NCBI RefSeq assembly: GCF_042676025.1
Contig: NZ_JBHTJP010000032.1
Coordinates: 310,001-374,000, forward strand
Direction of reading: 5' to 3'
DNA: 64,000 nucleotides
Origin: Salinimicrobium gaetbulicola
GTDB taxonomy: Bacteria; Bacteroidota; Bacteroidia; Flavobacteriales; Flavobacteriaceae
Under the pieces are notes generated by a model, which saw nothing but the letters and a program-made list of their open reading frames with translations, did no database searches and had not been told where the DNA came from. Position 1 is the stretch's first letter; each line of letters opens with the position of its first letter. The translations under genes and the position numbers were made by a program. This document shows positions 53,763-61,478 of this stretch, one piece after another.

Positions 53763-55409
53763 TCAATTCGATACGTCACAATAATTAACGGTCACTTCTA
53801 CATCGAAAGCACTATTTCCGAAATCTCCTTCAATTGTTCCTGCAACACCTTCATTAGGCTCTGTTGTTGTAAAACACTGCACTAATGCTTCTGACTCAAT
53901 ATAAACTTGTAGATCTGTCAACTCATATGGAGCAATAGGGGTGACACCTACAGTTAGGTTTCCTGTAGATTCCTCTACCTGAATGGTAATATCTCCATAA
54001 AATTCTTGAGATATTACAAATCCATCCTGGACAGTTAGAGTCGTAGACTGGGATGTATCACAACCTGACACAGGCGTCGGAATACAATCTGCTACTTGAA
54101 CTGGACAACCATCATTAGAGGCTGGTCCTGCTTCATTAGGACATGCATCTTCTGTATCAATTACTCCGTCACCATCAGCATCAGGTTCTTCCACAGGGCA
54201 ACCATCATTATCGGCTGGTCCTGCTTCATTAGGACATGCATCTTCTGTATCAATTACTCCGTCACCATCAGCATCAGGTTCTTCCACAGGGCAACCATCA
54301 TTATCGGCTGGTCCTGCTTCATTAGGACACTCATCTTCTGTATCAATTACTCCGTCACCATCAGCATCAGGTTCTTCCACGGGGCAACCATCATTATCAG
54401 CTGGTCCTGCTTCATTAGGACACTCATCTTCAGAATCCTCTAAACCATCACCATCCGAATCAACAGGCTGCTCCCCATCATCACATCCGAATCTTTGGTG
54501 ATCATAATAAACGTTTTCTTCGCCATCAAAATTAGCTACGACATCATTCCTGCTCAGGCTTCCTTCGATCACCAATTGATCCACGTCACCATAAGCTCCG
54601 TCCCAATCCTGAAGAGTAAGTACATAGTCTATATAGGCTTCGTCATCTGCATATTCATCTAAGTCTGGAAGAGCGAAACAAATTGGTTCAGCATAGAAAT
54701 CACCATTTTCATATTGTCCAACATAGTTAATATTTTCTGCTGCGGGATATAAAACCTGTCCGTCTATAGATATCTCCACAGAAAATCTTGCTGGCCAGTG
54801 ACGACCTTCAGGTGTACAGTAGTTTGCAAAGAAGCAATATTCAAATGCCTGATTAGCGTCTAGCTCAAAGAACATATATCCATATTCATTGACATCTCTA
54901 TCATCATAACATAATACAGAAACATCAACATATTTTTTTACTCCTGCTCCCAGGTTAATATTTAGTGGAAGCGGGTTATCTACAAACTCAGCTAATACAC
55001 CACCTTTTGGAGCTATCCATATTAGATCTCCCTCAGCATTATATACAGAAAAATGCTCTAATGAATAGTTTCCCGGTTCCAGTTCCAATTCAGGAACTTC
55101 TTTAGTAAATAACTGATCTGCAACAAGGTCTACCCTAAAAGGATCTGAAAGTGAACCTACTACATCATTTTCTCCCTGCATGAGAACAATTTCCACATAT
55201 GCGGGAGCATCTTCCACACATTCAGGAATATCTGCTACCTCAGACTGTTTATTGGTGCTCTTATTAGCAAGATCTTGTACAATTGCCCCAAAAGACAATG
55301 TCGCTTTATCAGAATCTGGTGAAGCACCAGAATCCTCATCTTTACTACAAGAGGTTAAAAGCAGTGCGAAAACTGCCAAAAAACTCAAGTAAAATTTGAT
55401 TTTTTTCAT
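53763..55409 (-). CDS. Array lipoprotein 4: shared N-domain + thrombospondin type 3 repeats + novel tail
   Basis: The 548-residue protein has a lipoprotein signal (LAVFALLLTSC) followed by SKDED, consistent with surface export. The shared domain (about 35-310) has KATLSFGAIVQDLANKS, VPELELEPGNYSLEHFSVYN, IWIAPKGGVLAEFVD, KKYVDVSVLCYDDRDVNEYG, CFFANYC and ICFALPDL. Six conserved Cys may form disulfides. Four 31-residue calcium-binding TSP3-type repeats (DADGDGVIDTEDECPNEAG pattern) follow at about 320-445. A C-terminal domain of about 100 residues starts at TPVSGCDTSQSTTLTVQ and ends VNYCDVSN. The function is unknown; adhesion or Ca-dependent surface structure is an inference. Confidence 0.75.
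   Translation of the reverse strand: MKKIKFYLSFLAVFALLLTSCSKDEDSGASPDSDKATLSFGAIVQDLANKSTNKQSEVADIPECVEDAPAYVEIVLMQGENDVVGSLSDPFRVDLVADQLFTKEVPELELEPGNYSLEHFSVYNAEGDLIWIAPKGGVLAEFVDNPLPLNINLGAGVKKYVDVSVLCYDDRDVNEYGYMFFELDANQAFEYCFFANYCTPEGRHWPARFSVEISIDGQVLYPAAENINYVGQYENGDFYAEPICFALPDLDEYADDEAYIDYVLTLQDWDGAYGDVDQLVIEGSLSRNDVVANFDGEENVYYDHQRFGCDDGEQPVDSDGDGLEDSEDECPNEAGPADNDGCPVEEPDADGDGVIDTEDECPNEAGPADNDGCPVEEPDADGDGVIDTEDACPNEAGPADNDGCPVEEPDADGDGVIDTEDACPNEAGPASNDGCPVQVADCIPTPVSGCDTSQSTTLTVQDGFVISQEFYGDITIQVEESTGNLTVGVTPIAPYELTDLQVYIESEALVQCFTTTEPNEGVAGTIEGDFGNSAFDVEVTVNYCDVSN
54120..54490 (-). repeat. Four 93-bp tandem repeats encoding TSP3 units
   Basis: Repeat units start at 54120, 54213, 54306 and 54399, exactly 93 bp apart. 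The middle copies are almost identical at the DNA level and differ mainly in an Ala/Glu codon before the Cys. The near-identity suggests recent expansion and possible copy-number slippage. Confidence 0.85.
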
Positions 55410-55436
55410 AGTTAATAAAAAGTTTTAATTAATAAT

Positions 55437-55449
55437 TAGAATGGTTAAT
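55437..55449 (-). promoter_or_regulatory. Shared array leader element, copy 4
   Basis: The minus strand reads ATTAACCATTCTA, ending 27 nt before the ATG of the 548-residue gene. It is identical in all four array genes and is flanked by ATTAATT-like sequence. Confidence 0.65.
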
Positions 55450-55465
55450 TCTTATAAATGAGGAA

Positions 55466-55494
55466 ATCAACCGGCAGATAATCCACCGGTTGAT
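55466..55494 (-). terminator. Hairpin after array gene 3
   Basis: Stem ATCAACCGG / CCGGTTGAT with an 11-nt loop lies 23 nt after the stop of the 311-residue gene. No strong T-tract follows, so this is a probable but atypical terminator. Confidence 0.55.
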
Positions 55495-55517
55495 ATATAA
55501 CCTCCTCTTATTTCTTA

Positions 55518-56453
55518 TTATTGATCACATCCAAATCTTAGGTGTTCGTAATCAACATTATCGGTTCCATCAAAGTTGGCCATGATTTCAGCTCTGCTCA
55601 AGCTTCCTGAAATTTCCATCTGGTCAACATCTCCATAACCTCCTTCTTCAGTCCAGTCTAAAAGAGTTACAGTATAATCTATATACTCTTCATCATCTGC
55701 ATATTCAGAAAGATCTGGCAATGCAAAACATAGTGGATCAGCATAAAGGTCTCCGTCATTATTTACTCCTGTAGTATTTACTACTCCAGAATATAATGTA
55801 GTTCCATCTATAGAGATATCTACAGAATATCTTGCCGGGAAGTGGCGTCCTTCAGGAGTACAGTAATTTGCAAAGAAGCAATATTCAAATGCCTTATTAA
55901 TATCCAGCTCAAAGAACATATAACCATATTGGTTTACATTACGATCATCGAAACACAGAACAGAAACATCAACATATTTCTTCACACCTGCACCAAGGTT
56001 TATATCCAAAGGAAGTGGGCTATCCACAAATTCAGCCAGAACTCCGCCTTTTGGAGCTAACCAAATAAGGTCTCCTTCGGCGTTATAAACTGAAAAGTGT
56101 TCTAAGGAATAAGTCCCTGGCTCTAATTCAAGTTCAGGAACTTCTTTTGTAAATAATTGTCCTGCAACAAGATCTACCTGGAAAGGCTCAACTTCGGTTC
56201 CAACCACTTCAGTATCTCCTTGCATAAGCACGATTTCCACGTAAGCTGGCGTGTCATCTGTACAAGCCGGTAAATCACTTACATCAGACTGCTTATTGGT
56301 TGATTTGTTGGCAAGATCCTGGACGATTGCGCCAAAGGACAATGCAGCTTTACTAGATTCGGGGTTTTCTGAAACTTCTCCATCTTTACTACAAGAAGTA
56401 AACAGAAAGGCTAAAATAGCCACAAAGCTTAAATAGGTCTTAAAAGTTTTCAT
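55518..56453 (-). CDS. Array lipoprotein 3: shared N-domain only
   Basis: The 311-residue protein consists of the lipoprotein signal (LAFLFTSC followed by SKDGE) and the shared domain alone: KAALSFGAIVQDLANKS, CTDDTPAYVEIVLMQGD, KKYVDVSVLCFDDRNVNQYG, CFFANYC and a final EHLRFGCDQ. It defines the minimal unit of the family, because the other three paralogs add C-terminal modules after the same RFGCD position. The function is unknown. It has its own leader element and a hairpin, suggesting separate expression. Confidence 0.75.
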   Translation of the reverse strand: MKTFKTYLSFVAILAFLFTSCSKDGEVSENPESSKAALSFGAIVQDLANKSTNKQSDVSDLPACTDDTPAYVEIVLMQGDTEVVGTEVEPFQVDLVAGQLFTKEVPELELEPGTYSLEHFSVYNAEGDLIWLAPKGGVLAEFVDSPLPLDINLGAGVKKYVDVSVLCFDDRNVNQYGYMFFELDINKAFEYCFFANYCTPEGRHFPARYSVDISIDGTTLYSGVVNTTGVNNDGDLYADPLCFALPDLSEYADDEEYIDYTVTLLDWTEEGGYGDVDQMEISGSLSRAEIMANFDGTDNVDYEHLRFGCDQ

Positions 56454-56483
56454 TAGATAATTGGTTTTTGATTAATAAATATT

Positions 56484-56496
56484 TAGAATGGTTAAT
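56484..56496 (-). promoter_or_regulatory. Shared array leader element, copy 3
   Basis: The minus strand reads ATTAACCATTCTA, ending 30 nt before the ATG of the 311-residue gene. It is followed by TATTAATCAAAAACC, which is shared with copy 1. Confidence 0.65.
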
Positions 56497-56510
56497 TGTT
56501 TATTTCTTTT

Positions 56511-56542
56511 AAAAGAGGCCAAAAGAGGAACTTTCGGCCTCT
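56511..56542 (-). terminator. Terminator after array gene 2
   Basis: On the minus strand, stem AGAGGCC / GGCCTCT has an inner AAAG / CTTT helix and is followed by TTTT, 11 nt after the stop of the 473-residue gene. Confidence 0.75.
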
Positions 56543-56553
56543 GTCTATATTAC

Positions 56554-57975
56554 TTAATCCAGATTAGAAATTTGTCCACAAGCTACCGGTAAAGTGGCGT
56601 TGTAGGCTCCTTCTACATCACGTCCGTGAACTACTACAGAAAGATCTTCCCAAGAAAGGTCCATTCCTGTTATGTCAAATGTTCTCTCGTATGTATAAAA
56701 TCCGGATGCATTGGCCATAGGGAATGAATCGTCTTCATTACTAAGGGCTAGTTTCACACCACCATAATAAGGCAATCCTTCTTCCAGGCTGATGAAACCA
56801 TCTTCGTCTTCATCTGCCTCTGCTGGTGGGCAGGTAGAGTTAGTTCCATTATCAAATCCATGAAGATGTTGGGCATGTTGTTGGTTTGGTGTAACACCTG
56901 CAGCTAAAACTGTTGCTTTAACCATATTACCCTGTACTTCAAGGTACGTTAGCGCTTTGGAATTACTGTCATTTAGAGGGAAAGCACATGTAGAATAGAT
57001 TTCTGTTTCAGATTCTGGATCCTGGAAGATCGGTGCGGAATCATCACCACATCCTTCACCTTCTCTAAAGTGCCAGTAATCTAGATTGTCTTCACCATCA
57101 AAGAAGGTTCTAACCACATCATCAGTAATGTCTCCTACTCTAATTACTCTTTCTGTAACCTCTCCATATTCATCAGAGGATTTTAAAGTGATCTCAAAGT
57201 AGTAGTTATCTTCTCCTTCCTTATCCGGTAGTGCAAAACATAGTGGCTCTGCATAGAAATCTCCGTTTTCATAATAACCGGTTTCATTAGAAACGTTGGT
57301 ATAAAGCGGAGTTCCTGCGGCACTGGTTCCAGACCAAACGCTCACGCTATATTCTGCTGGATAGTGTCTTCCTGAAGGTGGGCAATAGTTACCGAAAATA
57401 CAGAATTCAATCGCTTCATTGGTATCTATATCAAAGAATTGATATCCATATTCATTTACATCTCTATCATCATAACATAATACAGAAACATCAACATATT
57501 TTTTAACGCCAGCACCTAAGTTGATAGATAACGGTAATGGATTATCAATAAAGTCTGCTAAAACTCCACCTTTTGGAGAAACCCAAATAAGTTCTCCTGA
57601 AGCATTATACACCATGAAATGATCTAAGGAATAGGTCCCGGGTGTCAATTCTAATTCCGGCACTTCTTCAGTAAACACCTGACCGGCAACAAGGTCAACT
57701 CTAAAAGGATCATCAGTTGATCCCACTACAGCACTTCCTCCTTGAGAAAGAACTATTTCTACATAGGCTGGAGTATCATCTGTACATTGAGGTAAATCAT
57801 CTGTTGTGGATTGCTTGTTTCCACTGGTTTTAGCAAGGTCATTTACGATTGCGCCAAAGGACAGACTGGCTTTTTCAGTACCATCCTCAGGGACAGTACT
57901 TTCATCTTTACTACATGACGTAAAGACTAATGCAATCATTGCAATTAAACATAAGTAGCTTGAAAGTGTTTTCAT
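56554..57975 (-). CDS. Array lipoprotein 2: shared N-domain + CHRD-like/EF-hand module
   Basis: The 473-residue protein has a lipoprotein signal (ALVFTSC followed by SKDES) and the shared domain (KASLSFGAIVNDLAKTS, CTDDTPAYVEIVLSQGG, KKYVDVSVLCYDDRDVNEYG, CIFGNYCPPSGR). The C-terminal module of about 145 residues contains HAQHLHGFDNGTNSTC, a canonical EF-hand-type loop DEDEDGFISLEE, and VVHGRDVEGAYNATLPVACG. The His/Gly-rich pattern resembles CHRD domains, but this is tentative. It is probably a surface-anchored Ca-binding protein. Confidence 0.72.
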   Translation of the reverse strand: MKTLSSYLCLIAMIALVFTSCSKDESTVPEDGTEKASLSFGAIVNDLAKTSGNKQSTTDDLPQCTDDTPAYVEIVLSQGGSAVVGSTDDPFRVDLVAGQVFTEEVPELELTPGTYSLDHFMVYNASGELIWVSPKGGVLADFIDNPLPLSINLGAGVKKYVDVSVLCYDDRDVNEYGYQFFDIDTNEAIEFCIFGNYCPPSGRHYPAEYSVSVWSGTSAAGTPLYTNVSNETGYYENGDFYAEPLCFALPDKEGEDNYYFEITLKSSDEYGEVTERVIRVGDITDDVVRTFFDGEDNLDYWHFREGEGCGDDSAPIFQDPESETEIYSTCAFPLNDSNSKALTYLEVQGNMVKATVLAAGVTPNQQHAQHLHGFDNGTNSTCPPAEADEDEDGFISLEEGLPYYGGVKLALSNEDDSFPMANASGFYTYERTFDITGMDLSWEDLSVVVHGRDVEGAYNATLPVACGQISNLD

Positions 57976-58001
57976 AACATTTTTTGGTTTAGATTAATAT
58001 T

Positions 58002-58014
58002 TAGAATGGTTAAT
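58002..58014 (-). promoter_or_regulatory. Shared array leader element, copy 2
   Basis: The minus strand reads ATTAACCATTCTA, ending 26 nt before the ATG of the 473-residue gene. It is identical to the other copies and is followed by AATATTAATC. Confidence 0.65.
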
Positions 58015-58063
58015 TAATTACAGTTTTTTGTTTTTAAGCCTCTGGATTAACCGGGGCATTATT

Positions 58064-58099
58064 ATTCCTTTTCGGGGATTTATTTCCCCGAAAAGGAAT
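58064..58099 (-). terminator. Strong hairpin after array gene 1
   Basis: Perfect 14-bp stem ATTCCTTTTCGGGG / CCCCGAAAAGGAAT with an 8-nt loop starts 8 nt after the stop of the 610-residue gene. Confidence 0.75.
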
Positions 58100-58107
58100 T
58101 AGGTTTA

Positions 58108-59940
58108 TTAATTACATACTCCTCCATGAACTATAAGATAGAAAGGTGCTTCTACATCATAATTATGTGGCTTGGTGGAATTCTCTGCGTTATAGTTATA
58201 GTTAAACTGTCCTGGTGCACGTTTGTCTGGCCATCCATCTTCGGAAATCCAAATGTGTGAACCATCAATAGTAACTCCATCATTCAGAATAATTTGTACT
58301 GTAACTCCGTCATCTCCCAGTACAAGCTGAACAATTCCTGCTTGCCATCCTTTGGAAGTATCATTCTGACCGGCTCCAGCATAGAATGGGAATTCCCAGG
58401 TATTATCTCCAACGAAATAATCTTCTTCGAAGCCTACACCGTCAACATAAAGTCCCCATCCCCAGTTATTTCCATTATAACCAAGTGCGTCATCATTCAA
58501 TTCCTGATCACCGAACATATATGCTGTATCACAGCCCATTCCCATTTCTGGACACTCTTCATTCATTTCACTGGCTTGGTCTGGACATAAGTCACAAACA
58601 TCTCCCCATGCATCTGCGTCGCGGTTATCCTGATCAGGGTTTGACGTATTTGGACAGTTATCATCATCGTCACAAATTCCGTCACCATCAGAATCTCCTC
58701 CTCTGGCATCACATGGATTGTCACCTCCCGGAGTATCATCACATACGTTTCCTATTCCGTCATTATCGGTATCTTCCTGATACTGGTTAGCATCATTAGG
58801 ACAGTTGTCATCGTCATCACAAATTCCGTCACCATCAGAGTCTCCTCCTTTTGCAGCACAAGGCTCGTCTCCATCAGGAGTATCGTCACAAACGTTTCCT
58901 ATACCATCCTGGTCATTATCTGCCTGATCTGGGTTAGGAACTGCCGGACAATTATCATCATTGTCACAAACCCCGTCACCATCACCATCAGGACATGGAG
59001 TATCGTCACAATTGAATCTCAAGTGTTCGAAGTTGACTTTATCCTCTCCATCGAAATTATCAATGACATCCTGAGCGGTCAATACTCCTGAAATTACTGT
59101 GTTAGGCGCAACTGTACCATAGTTACCGGGCCAGTCTAATAATGTAACCTCATAGTATAAATAAGCTTCGTTTAGATCTGCATTTGCAGGCAATACGAAA
59201 CATGCAGGTTCTGCGAAGTAATCCCCAACATTGTTTTGACCGGTTACTGGAGTTTCGGAAGTGTAAAGTGGAGTTCCGGTATTATCTGTACCTAACCAAA
59301 TGTTTACACTATAATTTGCGGTGTAATGTCTTCCGTCGCCATCTGGTGGACAATAATTTGCAAAGAAGCAAAATTCAAATGCCTTATTGGCATCAAGCTC
59401 AAAGAATAAATAACCGTATTGGTTTACATCTCTATCATCATAACATAATACAGATACATCAACATATTTCTTAACTCCGGCCTCTAAATTGATGCTCAAA
59501 GGAAGTGGAAAATCGACAAAATCTGCCATCACTCCTCCTTTAGGAGCGATCCAGATTAAATCTCCACTGGAGTTATAAACTGAAAAATGCTCAAGACTAT
59601 AAGTCCCCGGTTCTAGTTCAAGTTCAGGAACTTCTTTGGTGAACACCTGTCCTGCTACCAAATCTACCTGGAAAGGTGAATCAAGCGCACCAACTACTTC
59701 ACTCTCTCCCTGCATTAAAACTATGTGAACATAGGCAGGCGCATCATCTGTACATTCGGGAATGTCGCCAAGATCTGTTTGTTTATTGGCAGATTTATTG
59801 GCTAGATCCTGCACTATCGCCCCAAAAGATAGTGTGGCTTTTTCATCAGTAGGATCTACATTATTTTCATCTTTGCTACAGGCAAAGAATAACAATGCGA
59901 ATACCCCCATAAACGCAATAAAAAACTTAAATTTCTTCAT
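58108..59940 (-). CDS. Array lipoprotein 1: shared N-domain + TSP3 repeats + novel C-terminal domain
   Basis: The 610-residue protein has a lipoprotein signal (VFALLFFAC followed by SKDEN) and the shared domain (KATLSFGAIVQDLANKS, PAYVHIVLMQGES, KKYVDVSVLCYDDRDVNQYG, CFFANYCPPDGDGR). Classical thrombospondin type 3 repeats follow at about 320-455 (DNCPAVPNPDQADNDQDGIG, DSDGDGICDDDDNCPN). The C-terminal domain of about 145 residues starts CDTAYMFGDQELNDD and contains VQLVLGDDGVTVQIILNDG and a final FYLIVHGGVC. The TSP3 repeats would bind many Ca ions. It is the first gene of the array, downstream of the regulator. Confidence 0.75.
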   Translation of the reverse strand: MKKFKFFIAFMGVFALLFFACSKDENNVDPTDEKATLSFGAIVQDLANKSANKQTDLGDIPECTDDAPAYVHIVLMQGESEVVGALDSPFQVDLVAGQVFTKEVPELELEPGTYSLEHFSVYNSSGDLIWIAPKGGVMADFVDFPLPLSINLEAGVKKYVDVSVLCYDDRDVNQYGYLFFELDANKAFEFCFFANYCPPDGDGRHYTANYSVNIWLGTDNTGTPLYTSETPVTGQNNVGDYFAEPACFVLPANADLNEAYLYYEVTLLDWPGNYGTVAPNTVISGVLTAQDVIDNFDGEDKVNFEHLRFNCDDTPCPDGDGDGVCDNDDNCPAVPNPDQADNDQDGIGNVCDDTPDGDEPCAAKGGDSDGDGICDDDDNCPNDANQYQEDTDNDGIGNVCDDTPGGDNPCDARGGDSDGDGICDDDDNCPNTSNPDQDNRDADAWGDVCDLCPDQASEMNEECPEMGMGCDTAYMFGDQELNDDALGYNGNNWGWGLYVDGVGFEEDYFVGDNTWEFPFYAGAGQNDTSKGWQAGIVQLVLGDDGVTVQIILNDGVTIDGSHIWISEDGWPDKRAPGQFNYNYNAENSTKPHNYDVEAPFYLIVHGGVCN

Positions 59941-59968
59941 AATTGAAAAGGTTTTTGATTAATATATT

Positions 59969-59981
59969 TAGAATGGTTAAT
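59969..59981 (-). promoter_or_regulatory. Shared array leader element, copy 1
   Basis: The minus strand reads ATTAACCATTCTA, ending 28 nt before the ATG of the 610-residue gene. The adjoining TATTAATCAAAAACC matches copy 3. Confidence 0.65.
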
Positions 59982-60105
59982 AAATTTTCTTTTATATAAA
60001 TCAGAAAAAAATGGGGGTTAGATTATTCGATTTTACACGTTGTTTAAATGTAGGATTTATCTGAGCCTGGCCCAATGGGGGAAATCCCTTAATTCTCATT
60101 GTTTC

Positions 60106-61107
60106 TTATATTTCTATCATATTATTATTTAAAGCAAAAACGATGCTCTCCACAATGGTTCCTGAGTGAGTTCGTTTTATAATATTAGATCTGTGTTTTT
60201 CTATTGTTTTAGGAGATATACATAAGGCTTCTGAAATCTCCTTGGTCTTATATCCTTTACAAAGCAGGCTTATCACCTCTTTTTCTCTTTTGGTGAATTC
60301 ACACTCTTCTACGCTACCTTGTGGTGTGGAAAAATAATTTTCGGTTTCTATAGAAGAAGAGCCAATTTCTTCGTTCACTGGCAATTCCTTTCCAGTAAAA
60401 TTGATCATCATCACCATTTGTCCGCTTAATGCCTTATCCAGTTTTGAAAAAGAAATTTTCGCTTCCCGGAGTTTACCATTCATAGAAATTGAGGTAGTGG
60501 TGGAAGCCTTCATATGCTTTCCTTTTAGAAATTTGCGTAGGGTTTCCTTAACCTTGTATTTATTTTTATCCTTTACGAGGTCTGTAAGTCGTAATTGACA
60601 GTTTTTGGTGATAAAAAAATCTTTTTTAAAGGCATCGTTCATTGCGATTATCTTTTCATCCTGTAATAATACCACAGGGTTTTTGAGAAGATTGAAGAGG
60701 CCCATGAATGAATCCCTCCAGTAATTGGTCATGCATTTTTTTAATTTTATGACATTATCAATTTCCTGGAAAAGAGAATTTGACTCCGATTTCTGGAAGA
60801 AGAGACCATCTACCTTGTCTTTATATTTTCTCTCCAACAAGGTCTTAGTATCACTATTACCTACTAAGAAGAGAAAGCTTTTATTTAAAAAATGGGTAGA
60901 TTTAAAATTCTGAAGATTACTTAAACATTCTAAGCTAAAAGATCCGCCATCAATTAGAATTACATCAGGGAGATAACTCAGAGCTAAGGTATATCCAGCA
61001 TGGATATTTTTTACAGTAGTTATTTCATAATAAGTACCTGCTTCATCTTCAAACTTTGAAAAAAGATCAGGACTTTTAGTAATTAGGAGTAATTGTTTCT
61101 TTTCCAT
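60106..61107 (-). CDS. LuxR-type regulator with receiver-like and PAS-like domains
   Basis: A longer frame starts at GTG 61167, but ATG 61107 (MEKKQLLLITKSPDLF) begins exactly at a receiver-like strand and gives 333 residues. Residues 1-120 resemble a response-regulator receiver (YLPDVILIDGGS with a possible phospho-acceptor Asp), though other acidic residues and the Thr motif are not clear, so it may be degenerate. A PAS-like region follows (MGLFNLLKNPVVLLQDEKII). A C-terminal LuxR/GerE helix-turn-helix (FTKREKEVISLLCKGYKTKE, ISPKTIEKHRSNI) ends the protein. It lies just upstream of the lipoprotein array on the same strand and is a candidate regulator of it. Confidence 0.8.
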   Translation of the reverse strand: MEKKQLLLITKSPDLFSKFEDEAGTYYEITTVKNIHAGYTLALSYLPDVILIDGGSFSLECLSNLQNFKSTHFLNKSFLFLVGNSDTKTLLERKYKDKVDGLFFQKSESNSLFQEIDNVIKLKKCMTNYWRDSFMGLFNLLKNPVVLLQDEKIIAMNDAFKKDFFITKNCQLRLTDLVKDKNKYKVKETLRKFLKGKHMKASTTTSISMNGKLREAKISFSKLDKALSGQMVMMINFTGKELPVNEEIGSSSIETENYFSTPQGSVEECEFTKREKEVISLLCKGYKTKEISEALCISPKTIEKHRSNIIKRTHSGTIVESIVFALNNNMIEI

Positions 61108-61478
61108 ATTGGTCAACCATTTTTTCACAACATTTTTCCTCTCAGAAATGTCTTTTCTCGAACACACTAAAAAGGGTTGGTTTTAGCTAAAAATATGAGG
61201 GCTATCCCCCATGTTTCTTAGAGTAAAGATATATCTTCTAAAGTAAATTTAATCCTAATTTTACGTGCTATTAGCCTGACATTTAATTAGTTAAAAATGC
61301 ATTTCATCGTAGATTTTATGTTTATTTATCAAAAAAATGGTATTTCATCGAGGGTTTTAAGAAAAAATTGTCAGGAAAAATGTTTTGATTTGTAAGAATA
61401 GTTAGGAAGCCTATTCCAGCACTCCCATGCTTTATTAATTTGTACAGTTTCAGTACATTTGCCCTCTTGAATTATTTT
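61108..61478. other. Divergent intergenic region between the LuxR-type gene and uvrA
   Basis: About 370 AT-rich bases hold no supported gene. They contain a CCCCCAT tract (61206-61212), two imperfect 18-bp direct repeats starting with ATTTCATCG (61301-61318 and 61342-61359, 41 bp apart) and a -7-like box before uvrA. Confidence 0.5.
61454..61461 (+). promoter_or_regulatory. Candidate -7 box of uvrA
   Basis: TACATTTG, an exact TAnnTTTG match, lies 17 nt before the uvrA ATG. TTTG at 61439-61442 is too close to act as a standard -33 element. Confidence 0.45.

Noticed and set aside
54096..54443. 115-codon plus-strand frame opposite the TSP3 repeats
   Set aside because: It is a repetitive shadow (ISWSCFIRT-type repeats) of the 93-bp repeats on the coding strand and has no signal or domain.
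54120..54490. Possible CRISPR array (regular 93-bp repeats)
   Set aside because: The whole unit is repeated without unique spacers, the frame is open and encodes calcium-binding repeats, and no cas gene is present.
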